Assembly: GCA_948470475.1 (NCBI GenBank)
Contig: OX419338.1
Location: 6,421,205-6,485,204, forward strand
Origin: Galaxea fascicularis
Lineage: Eukaryota; Cnidaria; Anthozoa; Scleractinia; Euphylliidae
Direction: 5' to 3'
Length of the DNA: 64,000 nt
Numbering within the stretch: position 1 is the first letter of the stretch; every line of letters begins with the position of its first letter. Below, one piece after another: positions 1 to 11,581 of this stretch. A program made the translations under genes and the position numbers. A model generated the notes under the pieces. It had not been told where the DNA came from and did no database searches. It saw only the letters and a program-made list of their open reading frames with translations.

Positions 1-817
1 CGCCAAAGAACTCAAAGATCTCAATAATTCCCATAATGATTGCTAGAGCGTTTTTCGCCAGCAACACCGAAATGTCTAAGTGATATCCGTGCCAGAGTAT
101 CAGTCTCAAAACCAAAAACGGAACGTTAACGAAGAACATGAAACTGCAAATGTAAATGAACTTGAACGATACCGGTGAAACTTCCCCACTGTCATGAAAC
201 TTGTTGTATTTCAGCTCAAACAAAGCAAAGGTTGGGAGAAAAATATTCATACAGGAAAAAGCTAGAATGGCATCTTGCATCTCGACCTGGATCTTCTCAT
301 CGTCAAAGAGATACTCCAGCATTTCCACGCTGTCGAACAAGTCAAGAGTCACCGCTGCCGTCATCTTTTCCAAATAGTATTTGCGCCGCGAGTGCGAGTT
401 TGCATCGTGATGCGCGTATATCAGAAATAAAAACAACATTGGAGTGATACACAAATTCATTTTCAGCGTGTTTGGTCCAAAGACAAGGCTCTCATCATGA
501 AAAACGGTGGCTTTTCGCTTGAATAAAGTGGCTACTTGGGGCACTAAATGAACAGCGTACACAATCCACGCGATGTAAGCAAACTTGATTTCATCTTTAG
601 CCTGTGAGTTTACGCTTTGTGATTTGCGGTGGGACATCCACATCGTTAAGACCCAAATGCACAACACGATGGCATCTGTTATGATCCACGCATACCACCA
701 AGAAGACCTCGCGTCGATAATTAAGTAATAATCGAGTATTGTACCTTGAAAAAGAAGCAAGGACACGGCCAATACACGAGCAAAAACCCGACGATATATT
801 GCTGTCTTCCTCGCCAT
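1..817 (-). CDS. TMEM121-like membrane protein, copy 1 (3'-truncated by window edge)
   Basis: The reverse complement reads as one open frame from ATG at 815-817 (MARKTAIYRRVFARVLA...) to the window edge, about 272 residues, with no intron. It is closely similar to the complete genes at 5068-6141 and 10541-11581. Shared blocks include YIAWIVYAVHLVPQV, SHSRRKYYLEKMTAAVTLDL and LAIIMGIIEIFEFFG. About six or seven hydrophobic segments can be seen. The sequence stops just after the IFEFFG block, so the C-terminal zinc knuckle and tail of the other copies are outside the window. The start was chosen because it aligns with the MARRTAIYRR start of copy 2. TMEM121 family membership is inferred from the spacing of hydrophobic segments and the conserved LDL(F/L)DSVEM cytosolic block. 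The function of that family is poorly known. Confidence 0.8.
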   Translation of the reverse strand, partial: MARKTAIYRRVFARVLAVSLLLFQGTILDYYLIIDARSSWWYAWIITDAIVLCIWVLTMWMSHRKSQSVNSQAKDEIKFAYIAWIVYAVHLVPQVATLFKRKATVFHDESLVFGPNTLKMNLCITPMLFLFLIYAHHDANSHSRRKYYLEKMTAAVTLDLFDSVEMLEYLFDDEKIQVEMQDAILAFSCMNIFLPTFALFELKYNKFHDSGEVSPVSFKFIYICSFMFFVNVPFLVLRLILWHGYHLDISVLLAKNALAIIMGIIEIFEFFG

Positions 818-2039
818 GACCACGCGTCCACTTTGATCACTCTCAGTCTCTGTACCTTGTCAGTGCTGTGTCAAGCATTAATAATTGAATTCTTTCAACC
901 ATGTCAGTCAATTTGTGCCTTAAAAACGCCTGGAAAATGGATAATGCCTGATCAATGATAAGTTAGATCGCGTCCAGTATGTCAACATTAAAGTGTTACA
1001 GATTTTTACCCCACTGAATTATTTATATTCAGTATTTATTTTATAATCATCCGTCACCAGCTGTCTTTGGATGTCCGTGAGCACAGAAACAGATTGTTTG
1101 GACACCCTCTGTAATCAAATGAGATCTTGCTTTTATTAGCCACTGGTCATATCATGCAACTCTGTTGGTTTTACATACTTTTTTAATTTCCGGACCCTTA
1201 AGTCATTCGCTTTTAAGTCAAAGTCATAACATTCTCTTCAAAATTAGTTTTAAACTCATATAGTCCTGTGGAAAACGGCTATTGTTTATAATAGTCTCTT
1301 GTATTTACTTAGAGCAGCAGGCAAATTCTCTACTGAGAAACCAAAATAATGTGAATTTCAATTGCCTCGTTCACAGGAGCCTTTTTGTCACGACCAATGA
1401 AAAAAAAATTGGACGCCTTACTGGCCCCTCCTCGAAAATGAAGCTGAAAAAGCTGCTTGGCCGTACATTTCCCACCACGCACACTTAAATACTGACATTG
1501 AGTTTGCTATCAGTATTGTTGAAACTCTGGCTTGTTTGACCAGAGAGTCAGGAATGTTTACGACGTCATATCACGACCGCAGCAGGAAACTGGAGACACG
1601 TTTGACCCAGAAAATACATTAATTTTATTCCGCCGGGCGAGTCATTGAAAACCATCATAATGACTAGATTGTGCCCCAAACAAAGTGAGGGTAGAAACCG
1701 GCTGAGTATGGATATAAGTATCGGTAATCGCGTGAGGTCGAGTAAACTTTATGATTAATAATCACTTGTGGTTTCAGAAGTAGCTGAAATTGCCCGACTC
1801 GGGATTCAATGAGATTTAACCAAAGTCTCTGAAAAGTCCTGGCCAAAAAAACAAATTTTGTTTCAACTGAATCACGTTGGCCATTGTAAAGTTTGTTTGA
1901 ACTGATTTACAAAAAACATAGTAATCGGCCCTCTTGATTACTAAGAAAGCCCTTGATTAAGAAAAAACGTCCTTTGTCTCAGCCAATCAGCGTTCAGTAA
2001 TTTTGCCCCTTAGTGACAAAAAGAACTATTATAGTTAGT

Positions 2040-2185
2040 ACGCGTCAGTGTGATTGGTCAATTTAGTGGGCCGTTTCTACTGTACGGCCACGGCCAAATT
2101 TGAAACTTTTCTCTCGTGCGCGCCCGATTAACCTCAGAGATATAATAAATATTTTACTAACCTCGTTTTCTCGGTCCTTACTATA
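2040..2185. repeat. Interspersed repeat, copy A (second copy near 39045-39193)
   Basis: This stretch and the one near 39045-39193 share a long similar segment. It includes a GTGATTGGTCAATTT block, a TCTACTGTACGG block, and a nearly identical run around TTAACCTCAGAGATATAATA followed by CCTCGTTTTCTCGGTCC. Two copies 37 kb apart on the same strand mark an interspersed element. No coding capacity or recognised family is visible. Confidence 0.65.
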
Positions 2186-2229
<44 letters not shown>

Positions 2230-2305
2230 TCGAGGTCATGGCGTACGGACCGAGCGCAGCCAAATATTTTCCCCTCCGGCCCGATCTAACTCAGTCAATA
2301 AGTAT
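2186..2305. repeat. Foldback (inverted-repeat) element
   Basis: The left arm begins TACTTATTGACTGAGT and the right arm ends ACTCAGTCAATAAGTA. The inner arms also pair (GGGCCGGACGGGAAAATATT against AATATTTTCCCCTCCGGCCC). The element is about 120 bp with almost no loop and abuts the interspersed repeat on its left. It looks like a short MITE. No target duplication was resolved. Confidence 0.7.
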
Positions 2306-5067
2306 TTTATCAAATGGCCTCCTTAGACTCTTCATAAGCGCGTAAAATTGGAAGTTTTTTTTTTTAAAGCGACTAATTTACACATAAAATTGATCTAATA
2401 TGTTGTTTGTATTTGCTTTCTGGTTGTAAAATAAACTTACATGGTAGACGCGACGAAATCCTCTAAAATCGTATCGCTTGGGGCCGTAGATGTTCCTAAC
2501 AGGGCCGTACGGCTTTTCCCGGCCCAGCTTAGTCTCGCTAACGCGCACGGTCCTCGTACAGGGATTTCCTCAATAGCGGGGCCGTACGGATCATATGATA
2601 ATAATATCGTAAAGTTGATTTATGGCTCACACGCTTCGCGCTTGGACCTTAGAGGTATATAATGTTGTTGGGTGTTCTAACTTAGAAGTAGGGTCCGTAA
2701 AGGGCTACAGCCATTGTGTCGGCCATGCTGGTGCGTGTTTGGAGCTGCGTTTACAGGTATCAAAAGACCAATCCTCGTGCAGCCGGGACAAGAAAGGTGC
2801 ATAGACGGAGACAGTTCAACGCGAAGGGAACAGGGAGGAAGGTGTTACAAAGTGTCTCCTAGCCCCAATCCCCTCCCTTAATGCAAGCGATTCTGTTAAA
2901 CATGAAGGCGCATAGAAATTACAGCTAATTGTGTGTAAGATCAAGTACCCAAGTGGTATGAACGATTACGTGAACAATACCAGCACAAGGATTTCCAGTT
3001 AATATTTCAATTCTAAAAGCAAAGGTGCAGAGACATACGATTTGAGGCAACATTCCGATCATATTTGGGGCGTTAGACAACTTGCCCAAGGCTTAAACGT
3101 GAAATTACAACAGCAGAAAGAAACTACGAAACGGAATGAAAGAAAATGCAAACAAAACAATATCATGGTACCTGAAGGGTAGATCCTCGTGCGGTAAATC
3201 AAGAAATAATATAAATCGTCGATCTTTCACTGACTGTGTGTGAACTCTACGCTGACCGCGTGCGTCGAAGAAAGACAATGAAATGAAAAGGTGGCACTTA
3301 ACAAATTGAAATTTAACCTAAGACGGGGTACATTTGATCGGAAGTGCTTCTATTCAGATGTCAATCATGAGTGAATAAATCATTGTTGAAATCAATCAGC
3401 GGCTAAAATGCAATTTGTCTCAAGTTTTCTATAACACCAAGGTTCCGCTTACTTGCATTTCTGGGAGTAATCCGGAAGCTCTTTCGAGACCTATGTTTTC
3501 AGTGGCCCCTATGACTTGTAGCTTCTTTTGTTATCAGGGCTAAGAGTATTGTTTGTGATGTGTCATCTATTACTTCGTTCTCTAATCTTCTAATCAAAGC
3601 TACAGGTCTCTCATTTCTGGGTATAAGTTTTGGGAGGTTAATATAAGTTGCGCATTGTCCCTCGGGCGTATTAGCGGTGTGCGGGCAAGGAATTAGTAAA
3701 AAAGAACGACTGTTCAGTATGAATCTTACACCAAGTAAGTAAAGAGGGATGGAACTGAAAGCAGGAAAGAAAGAAATTAAATTTTCATAGTTCACGATTT
3801 TTTCCCTAATCTGACTTTCAAAAAGTTACTCAACTAAATCGGCCACGCCTTTTCTGTCACCAGTCGTGTTCAAGATTTCTGCGGAGTGAATTAATCGAAT
3901 CAAAACTTTGGTTTCCATGTGATCGCAAAATCGCAATTGATCCCAGTGGGTCGCAGACGATCACAGAAGTGGGTTACTTTCCATGCGATCGCAGATGATC
4001 ACCGAGAACGTTTAACGATCTGAGATCCGCGATGTGATCATATGAAAACCCCTGCATCATATTCATCAATTATCATTTCCGGCATCATTATGTGCTTGTT
4101 CCTTCTCTCGCCATTGCAGTAAAGCTTTTATTCATTCGTACACAAGTCAATAAGCAAGTGCTTCCCGAAAACGTGGGTGTGTTCCCTCTCAAATGGTGGC
4201 GTTGTACTACTCCACAGGCTTCTTTAAATAATATAATATCAGATTTTTATAGCAAAAATGAAAATCGAGAGATACTTGGCATTAGTATACGAGTCATTTT
4301 TAGTGGAACAAACTTATGGTCCTCTAGCCTACACTCAGCACAAACATCTTTATTTAGTTCTTGAATCCTTCGTGGTTCGTTACAGCTAAGCTAGAGGGAG
4401 AGGAATAGTAATAGCGATGATGATTGAAACGAAAAGACTCTGACAATTTTGAGCTAATAATTGGCTCTCATGGCTTTCAGAAAAACTGAAGGAAATCAGA
4501 AGTTCAGTTGAAAAGAACATTTTACCATATTGTAATTCTGATCACCATCCCACTTAGCATATTTGCATATAAAGTCGCCGCAACGTTAATTTAAGAAAAT
4601 TATGTTTTTAAACTTTTATTTAAAATGGACTGTAAACATCCATTATGGAATACTTCAGAGTAGCCTGTTAAAATTAACGAAATAGTGGAATAATTATATT
4701 TGGCTCTTTTGGTCATTATTCATCATTTGAATATAAATGGATAATCATATCGACCGAAATTGATGGGGGAGAACACTCTTCTGGTCACGTAAAATGGAAT
4801 TCCAGCCGAGAAATTATGAATAAGAATACGCATAAACGCGATCTCTTGAATAGGTAGCTTAATTCGGTATCCCCGGGTTTAATTATCGTAATTTAAAGAA
4901 CTGTTGTGTCAAAAAACAATAAGGGTTTTAGCAAGTTGCGCATTACTTATTCTTACTTTTAATTGTTTTATAGTCATTGGTTGAACAGGACGTCATGATG
5001 TTAATCTGCCTGGGAAAAGTTAAGACCTTGTAACATAATAGATTTGATCACGTAAACCGTGTGAGTC

Positions 5068-6141
5068 ATGGCCAGAAGGACAGCAATTTATCGCCGGTTT
5101 TTTTCGCGATGTTTAGCACTTAGTTTGCTGGTTTTACAAGGTTCAATTCTAGATTATTATTTGATAACTGAAGAAGAATCGTCTTGGTGGTACGCGTGGA
5201 TCACAACAGATGCAATCGTGTTGTTCACTTGGGTATTTACTATGTGGAAGTCTAACCTTAACTCACAAAACGTGAACGCCATTCCTACAGATGAACTCAA
5301 GCTTGCTTACATCGCGTGGATTGTGTACGCTGTACATTTAGTACCTCAAGTAGCCACTTTATTCAAGATGAAATCCCCTGTTTTTGATGACGAGGAACTT
5401 GTCTTAGGGGAAAACATGCTTAAAATGATTTTGTGCCTTACGCCCATGTTGTTTTTGTTTTTGATATTCGCACATCACGATGCGAAATCACACTCACGGC
5501 GAAAATATTACTTGGAAAAGATGACGGCAGCGGTGACTCTTGATTTGTTCGACAGCGTGGAAATGCTGGAATACCTCTTTGACAAGGAAAAAATCACGGT
5601 CAACATTGAAAATGCTATTTTAGCTTTTTCCTGTATGAACATTTTTCTCCCAACTTTTGCATTATTTGAGCTGAAATTTAACAAGTTTCACGACAGCGGA
5701 GAAGTTTCACCGGTATCGTTCAAGTTCATTTACATTTGCAGTTTTATGTTTTTAGTCAACGTTCCTTTTTTGGTTCTAAGGTTGATCCTATGGCATCAAT
5801 ACCACTTAGATGTATCGGTGTTATTGGCAAAAAATGTTTTAGCAATCATTATGGGAATTCTTGAGATATTTGAGTTCTTTGGTGAGCAAAGGCCAAGAAG
5901 ATGCGACACTTGTGAGCGAAGTTTCGCTAAAGACCATTTCAAGGCACACCGCAGAATTTGCCATCCTGATCAGAATTTGGAGATGATTGGTTTCGGCGGA
6001 ACAAGAAATGGATATCATGAAAACAGGATGAACAGCGATGCCTCGAGGCCTCACGAAATCAGTGAACTCAATGGCAATACTTCGCAAGGAAATTTCCAGA
6101 ATTTCGTTTCGCCAGCTCTTTCAAGGAAGACATACGTTTGA
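5068..6141 (+). CDS. TMEM121-like membrane protein with C-terminal ZC2HC-type zinc knuckle, copy 2 (complete)
   Basis: A single uninterrupted exon of 357 codons. Hydrophobic segments lie near residues 15-33, 42-60, 78-98, 118-137, 181-200, 216-241 and 246-270. A basic-amphipathic cytosolic-type block (SRRKYYLEKMTAAVTLDLFD) lies at 143-162. This pattern, including LDLFDSVEM and the late VSVLLAKNVLAIIMGILEI segment, fits the TMEM121 (Hole) family as I know it. After the last membrane segment comes C279-x2-C282-x11-H294-x3-C298, the spacing of ZC2HC1-type zinc fingers. A polar tail of about 55 residues then ends in KTYV, matching the class I PDZ-ligand pattern (S/T-x-hydrophobic at the C-terminus). 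The fusion is not something I know from vertebrate TMEM121, which lacks this finger. The role is unknown; a plasma or endomembrane location with a cytosolic zinc and PDZ tail is inferred. The next paralog to the right is convergent. Confidence 0.85.
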   Translation: MARRTAIYRRFFSRCLALSLLVLQGSILDYYLITEEESSWWYAWITTDAIVLFTWVFTMWKSNLNSQNVNAIPTDELKLAYIAWIVYAVHLVPQVATLFKMKSPVFDDEELVLGENMLKMILCLTPMLFLFLIFAHHDAKSHSRRKYYLEKMTAAVTLDLFDSVEMLEYLFDKEKITVNIENAILAFSCMNIFLPTFALFELKFNKFHDSGEVSPVSFKFIYICSFMFLVNVPFLVLRLILWHQYHLDVSVLLAKNVLAIIMGILEIFEFFGEQRPRRCDTCERSFAKDHFKAHRRICHPDQNLEMIGFGGTRNGYHENRMNSDASRPHEISELNGNTSQGNFQNFVSPALSRKTYV

Positions 6142-9100
6142 TCTTATGAAGAGAAGAACTCTTGTGGCAGATGTCAGTGATTCATATGAAGGCTAGAATC
6201 GAAATGATATCAAAAGAAGTATTCTATTTAGCAAATGTCAAAGATTCATTTAATCAGGTTCTCTTCCTTAGCATATTGAAGGCGAAACTGTTGGGGGGCC
6301 TGCTTTGGGTAGTTTTAAGATGCTTTAGTTTCTAGACCGGACTACACTACAGTCATTGATATGAGTTAAAGTAAATTAAATATTCGGGAGAAGTCTTTGC
6401 AAAAATCGAGCCCATACATTGTTTCACCATAAAAGGGGATCTAGATTAAATCGCAAAGAAAGTAAATCGAGCTACTATTTGCACTGAGGTAGGGAATATT
6501 TACAGTCTGAGGAAGTCCAATGACAGCTATCAGAATGTACTGTAAACCTATATTTAGATGGAAATTGAAAATAATGAAAAGAGAACTGGACTGAAGTTGG
6601 AGAAAAAGAGGCCTATTGGAGACGATTCAGCCACAGCTTCTAAAACTTGAGTCCGCTGGTAGTCTATTGCGTGTCCATGATGACCTGCTGCATGGGGGCG
6701 CAGTAGGCGAACCCAAAACAAGTTATAGAATGATACATATGGCAGAAGGGCTCACCTTACAGCGGAACTTCAAAAGATCACATTACTGAAAACACACAAA
6801 CACCGTCGGACTCCTATTGACCATTCGCTCCACCAAAATCGCTGAACTTGGTAAGAAACTCTACATTATTTCGACGATAATTAATTCCTCAAATCTCGAA
6901 ATAAAAATTTACCAGTTCCAAAATAACATCTTTCTTTCGAAATAACGTTAAACGGTAAACATTTGAACGACTACACACTATCCTTAGTGAAACAAGCATC
7001 GCATCGAGGGATCCGATGCCGGAAGTGCGCAGGCCACAGTGAAATTGTCTCTGTTTTGATGAGCCCCCCAACCGAAAATTATGAATCAAACAACATAAAA
7101 AATGGACAAGAAACATATTAAGACAACTGTTTATTCATGTAACAAGCACTGCCTTTTGTTTCTACAAGTAGGACTAAAATATTGAGCATCCAAGTAATTT
7201 AATCACAATTTATTGAACATATGAAATAAATTTCAGTTAATCAACAACTCTTGTTTCTATTTTGAGCTATGAGCCTTACAAATTATCTGTTCATCAACCT
7301 TAGATGACCTCACGTGAGAATCTTGAAAACCACTCAATCAGAGCGAACTTAAGCATCCTGATACGTGGTTGCTAAATTTGGCCACTGTCTTTTGCTCTCA
7401 CACGAGATAGACTACTGTCGACTTTATTTTTGTCCAGAATATTTTCTATTCCCTCCCACCCACCCACCCAAAGCTCTAGCCCGCTCATGGGTCTTCGTAA
7501 TAATACAGTTTGCTTAAGGTTTTTCCAGTCATCTATGTTGTAATATAACTTATTTTGCATGGCGACATCAGATTTACACTTAGGTTGCTAATGTACACTA
7601 TTACCTAAAACACCTGGCATAACATGTAAATCTTGAGGGTTTAAGCCCCACCTTTAGTTGTACTTTGATGCCTTAATTGTTAAGATGAGCAATGGGACTC
7701 TTAGGATAAGTACCTCTTTTGAGGATTCTTTGTGTACACTTGATTTAACATTATCAAACGAACATTTCTAACTTTTACAGCGATTACATACCACTTTTGA
7801 GGTGGTTTAGACATGCCAAGCTACATGTATTGCAGGATCATTATGATCTTCAGAGACATTTAAGTCTGTTACTTACCTGAACGAACTATAGCAACTAAGT
7901 AACTCGCTTAGGTTTGTTTACGTAGATTAGCACACTTTACCAGTCCAGTAATAGATACTTGGGATCATAATTTGCAATTTATACTTTTTTATATCGTTAC
8001 CGTTCTTTGCAAGTTCTGTTTATGTTGGTCAAATAAACACGGGAATGGGGATGAAGTGCTCCTCTCGTCACACTCTTGCCCCTAAAGACTCGATTTTCGG
8101 AGGCCAACTCCCTCCAATTCTACCCCCTGGAGTTAGGTTAGTGGAGGCCCACTCCCTCCAGTCTGAGAGGAGGCCCACTCCCTCCTCTCTACCCAGGAAT
8201 GTTTATACTGGCCCTGAGTGAAGGCCTACTCCCTTCTCTCCATCCACTGTCTACATCTCCTTGGGCTGTAGGTTTTGTTTTCTTGACACTCCAGGGGTTC
8301 ATGGGGCTAAAATTTTAACTGAGCACTCTGTCACCCACTTCCCCATTTTCAGCCACATAAAGTTGTTGTTGTCCTTATTTTAAGAGAAGCAAGGGGAGGT
8401 TGATTAAATCTAGAGCATGAAAACACCCGCAGCCTCCATTTTGTTTTGAATGCACTGACGTTACTGACGCTACTCGGCACTCTCCACAGTTCGATTCTCC
8501 AAGCCGCTGATTTGATCTTTTCTATTTAAATTTGAATAAGCTGCTGAATACCGTCTGGAGATTTTCTTTTTCAATTTTTACCTTAAATTTATTACCAGGG
8601 GAGACGAAAATTATATTTTGTTGTAGTATTGACTGTATTCATGTTCTTACCAGAGTTCAGTACAGAAGTTAAGAAGAGAGTTGGCTGAACTAAGCTAGCT
8701 TTTTTAATCGTTGAGACGGAAAAGGACTCCAGCTACGACAATGACTGGACGAGGTTGTGTAGCATGTGCACATCTGCCTTCTTTGAGGTCCACACACGGC
8801 GGCGTGATTTAACGTAAAAGTTACGCCATGTGTTCACGCAGCACGACAGCCATCTTGGATTCACCATGTCAAATGGCCCTTGGGTCTGGGAAGAGGTGAT
8901 ACTCGAAAATCTAGCGAAATTTCGCCAAAAGGTCCAGCTTTAAGCAAGCGATTTCGAGAATGGAGATCAAGAAAGACGTCACCCTTCCTTCTTCTTATAA
9001 AAGAAAACAACAACAACACAAGTACGAGTTCTTTCAATATTACGAGAAAAGACACAGATTTCGAGCTGATTTGGGCAGTTTCCATACGAAGCCTTTTGTG

Positions 9101-10540
9101 GAAAGCCCGTCAAACAATTTGATGAAATTTTGCCCCAAATTCCCTTTTTCTAAAACCGGAAACCATTAACATAACAGACGCTTGTACATGTGGGTAATTT
9201 TAACCGCCAAAGTCTCTACAAAATTCGCCGAATTATATATGTCGCTCATTTGTTGACACAAGTCTGATTTCGCAAAAGAGGACTCTTGAGTGATTTTCTA
9301 GTAAAATAGAAAGGTGTCAGTAAGATTTAGGTATTGAGACCACTTGCTGTCCACTTTGCAAACATTTGGTTGACACAAATTCTGAGAAACGATTAAGTTC
9401 GACCAGCCGGAGGCCGGTGAGTACAATTTCTCCGTGCAATTGCCTCCAAAATTTAATTTGACAGCAGAGATGTGGTTCTATCACTTGTTAATTATACGAT
9501 GCAAACAAGATAGCCTTCTTATCGCATCACGACGAACACTACATAAAACCAGACTAATTTCAAAGCTTGTTCAATTTTCGAGATAGTTTGGATATGTAGA
9601 AAATTGAACAGAAGGTTAGTACTATGCTCGCCTCTCTGGAATTTCAGCAGATTTAAAATATGATTAGGAGGGAATTTGAAGTTTCTTGGAGGCCCTTTTG
9701 ATTGCATTTGTCACTCTTATTTTAGATTTTATAAAAGCTCCGCCAGGCTGGCTTGGTAGTAAAAATGATATAGGACTGATGAAATTAATTACAACAGTAA
9801 TAACATCAAACCGAAATGAATTGTCAAGAAGAACTAGATATGATTTCGTTCTCGAAAATAGTTATACTGACAATGAACATTTATTTTTTCCCCGACAAAA
9901 AACTCTCGAACTGCTTCTATTTCGATTGATAAGGTACTCGAGGAATACTGAAAAAATGACGGACATCCAAATAGAATTTCATTCACCTGCTGCAGCGCTA
10001 TCAGGATAAAATTATCACAAGCACTGAACTCATTTTAAAATGATTCCCTTTACATAATATTTCAAAAAGTCCCCACAGCTTGTACTTTAATGGTCGAGCA
10101 ATATTTATAACCTAAGGATCACAAACAGGAAAGTAGTGGCATAATGAAGGATAAATAATGTCAAGATGAGGCACGCGACATTTAAATCGATTCACGACAT
10201 CTGAGTCGAAATAGTGGTAAATTGAATATGACTCTCGAGTCAAAAAAGGACTCTACAGTGTCTCGCATATGGCACCTCAATTACCACTGAATCCCGTCTG
10301 CCAACAAGTCGGGAGTGGTTACTAAAGGACTGTATTAAGAAACGGAATAAATGTTAGTAATGGAGTCGTCTAAAATTTCTTAGACTTTATGATCATGAGT
10401 GTCATAATTTTGGACAGGTGTGATGCTATACACTGATGCAGATTTCTTGCCTCCCAAACTTCCTGATTCAAGTTGATAGCTTACACGACTAAGACTTCAT
10501 AAATTGATTGCTGTGGGCCAACCAATTTGATTTAAGAAAA
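6142..10540. other. Intergenic region between convergent copies 2 and 3
   Basis: About 4.4 kb separates the 3' ends of the two convergent membrane protein genes. I see no domain-bearing reading frame. Short frames near 6889-7116 (-), 8880-9122 (+) and 9686-10009 (+) resemble nothing I recognise and overlap frames on the other strand. A degenerate GAGGCCCACTCCCTCC-type repeat lies near 8090-8240. Confidence 0.5.
8090..8240. repeat. Degenerate minisatellite-like repeat
   Basis: The units GAGGCCAACTCCCTCCA, GGAGGCCCACTCCCTCC (twice) and GAAGGCCTACTCCCTTC recur at irregular spacing over about 150 bp. The array is intergenic and no function is apparent. Confidence 0.55.
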
Positions 10541-11581
10541 TCAAACGTACGTCTGTTGAGAGAATGCTAGCGTAATATCATTTGTGTGCGAAATATTGTC
10601 AATGGAACCTCTCGTTTCATCTCCTTTTCCTGATCCGTCGCAAGCTACCATTTCGCCGAACTTCTGATCAAGCGCGGAACAAGTTTTGTGGTGTGCTTTT
10701 AAGAAATTTCTGGCGAAAGTCCTTTCACAGGCTTCGCATCTTCTTGGCCTTTGCTCGCCAAAGAACTCGAAGATTTCGATCGTTCCCATTACGATCGCTA
10801 GTGTATTTTTTGCCAGCAATACCGATACTTTCAGTTGGTACGCATGCCATAATAGTAGCCTTAAAACCAAGAATGGAACGTTGACAAAAAACATAAAACT
10901 GCAAATGTAAACAAATTTGAATGAAATCGGTGAAACTTCTCCACTGTCGTCAAACTTGTTGTATTTCAGCTCAAACAAAGCAAAGGTTGGAAGAAAAATA
11001 CTGAGGCAGGAGAAAATAAAAATGGCGTTTTCCAACTCGGCGGTTATTCTTTCCTTGTCAAAGAGGTATTCCATCATTTCCACGCTGTCCAACAAATCGA
11101 GAGTCACAGCTGCCGTCATCTTTTCCAAATAGTATTTTCGCCGCGAATGCGAACTGCCGTCATGATGCGCGAAAATAAGAAACAAGAACAGCATAGGCGT
11201 TAAACACAAATTAATTTTTAACGTGTTCGGTCCAAAGATATGTTCTTCGTCATTGAAAACGGTAGCTTTCAGCTTGAATAACGTAACTACTTGGGGCACT
11301 AAATGTACAGCGTACACAATCCACGCGATGTAAGCAAACTTGATTTCGTCTTTAGACTGTGCGTTTACAATCTTTAATTTTCTGTGAGACATCCACATTG
11401 CAAACAACCACGCGGATAACACGATTGCATCTGTTGTGATCCACGCAAACCACCTTGAAGACTTTCCTTCGATGATTAAATAATAATCTAGAATCGCCCC
11501 TTGGAAAACTAGCAGACTGATAGTTAAACCCCGAGCAAAGAGCCGGCGATAAAAGGCACTGTTTCTCATCATGACTGCCAA
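10541..11581 (-). CDS. TMEM121-like membrane protein with C-terminal ZC2HC-type zinc knuckle, copy 3 (complete)
   Basis: A single exon of 346 codons if read from the first ATG. The alternative ATG three codons in (MMRNSAFYRR) lines up exactly with the starts of copies 1 and 2 and may be the real one. The membrane core is nearly the same as in copy 2: the same hydrophobic segments, YIAWIVYAVHLVPQV, RRKYYLEKMTAAVTLDLLD and the late LAKNTLAIVMGTIEIFEFF. The zinc knuckle is C282-x2-C285-x11-H297-x3-C301. The polar tail differs strongly from copy 2 in sequence but is of similar length and again ends in a class I PDZ-ligand-like sequence, QTYV. Selection therefore seems to hold the membrane core, the knuckle and the last residues while the linker drifts. 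Lack of introns in all copies suggests an intronless ancestor, possibly a retrocopy, spread by local duplication. Confidence 0.84.
   Translation of the reverse strand: MAVMMRNSAFYRRLFARGLTISLLVFQGAILDYYLIIEGKSSRWFAWITTDAIVLSAWLFAMWMSHRKLKIVNAQSKDEIKFAYIAWIVYAVHLVPQVVTLFKLKATVFNDEEHIFGPNTLKINLCLTPMLFLFLIFAHHDGSSHSRRKYYLEKMTAAVTLDLLDSVEMMEYLFDKERITAELENAIFIFSCLSIFLPTFALFELKYNKFDDSGEVSPISFKFVYICSFMFFVNVPFLVLRLLLWHAYQLKVSVLLAKNTLAIVMGTIEIFEFFGEQRPRRCEACERTFARNFLKAHHKTCSALDQKFGEMVACDGSGKGDETRGSIDNISHTNDITLAFSQQTYV

Larger units (their letters stand above)
818..5067. other. Intergenic region between divergent copies 1 and 2
   Basis: About 4.2 kb separates the two divergently transcribed membrane protein genes. 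It presumably holds both promoters, but I could not pick out a TATA box or initiator with confidence. It contains the repeats at 2040-2305 described separately. Short reading frames (for example minus strand 3499-3795, 98 codons) show no recognisable domain and are not called as genes. Confidence 0.5.

Noticed and set aside
3499..3795. 98-codon minus-strand frame between the membrane protein genes
   Set aside because: No domain, no composition bias, no paralog in the window. The length is within chance for AT-rich DNA.
8861..9169. Overlapping plus and minus frames near a GCCATCTTGG sequence as a gene start
   Set aside because: The frames lack similarity to each other or to known proteins. 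One YY1-like motif alone does not support a promoter.
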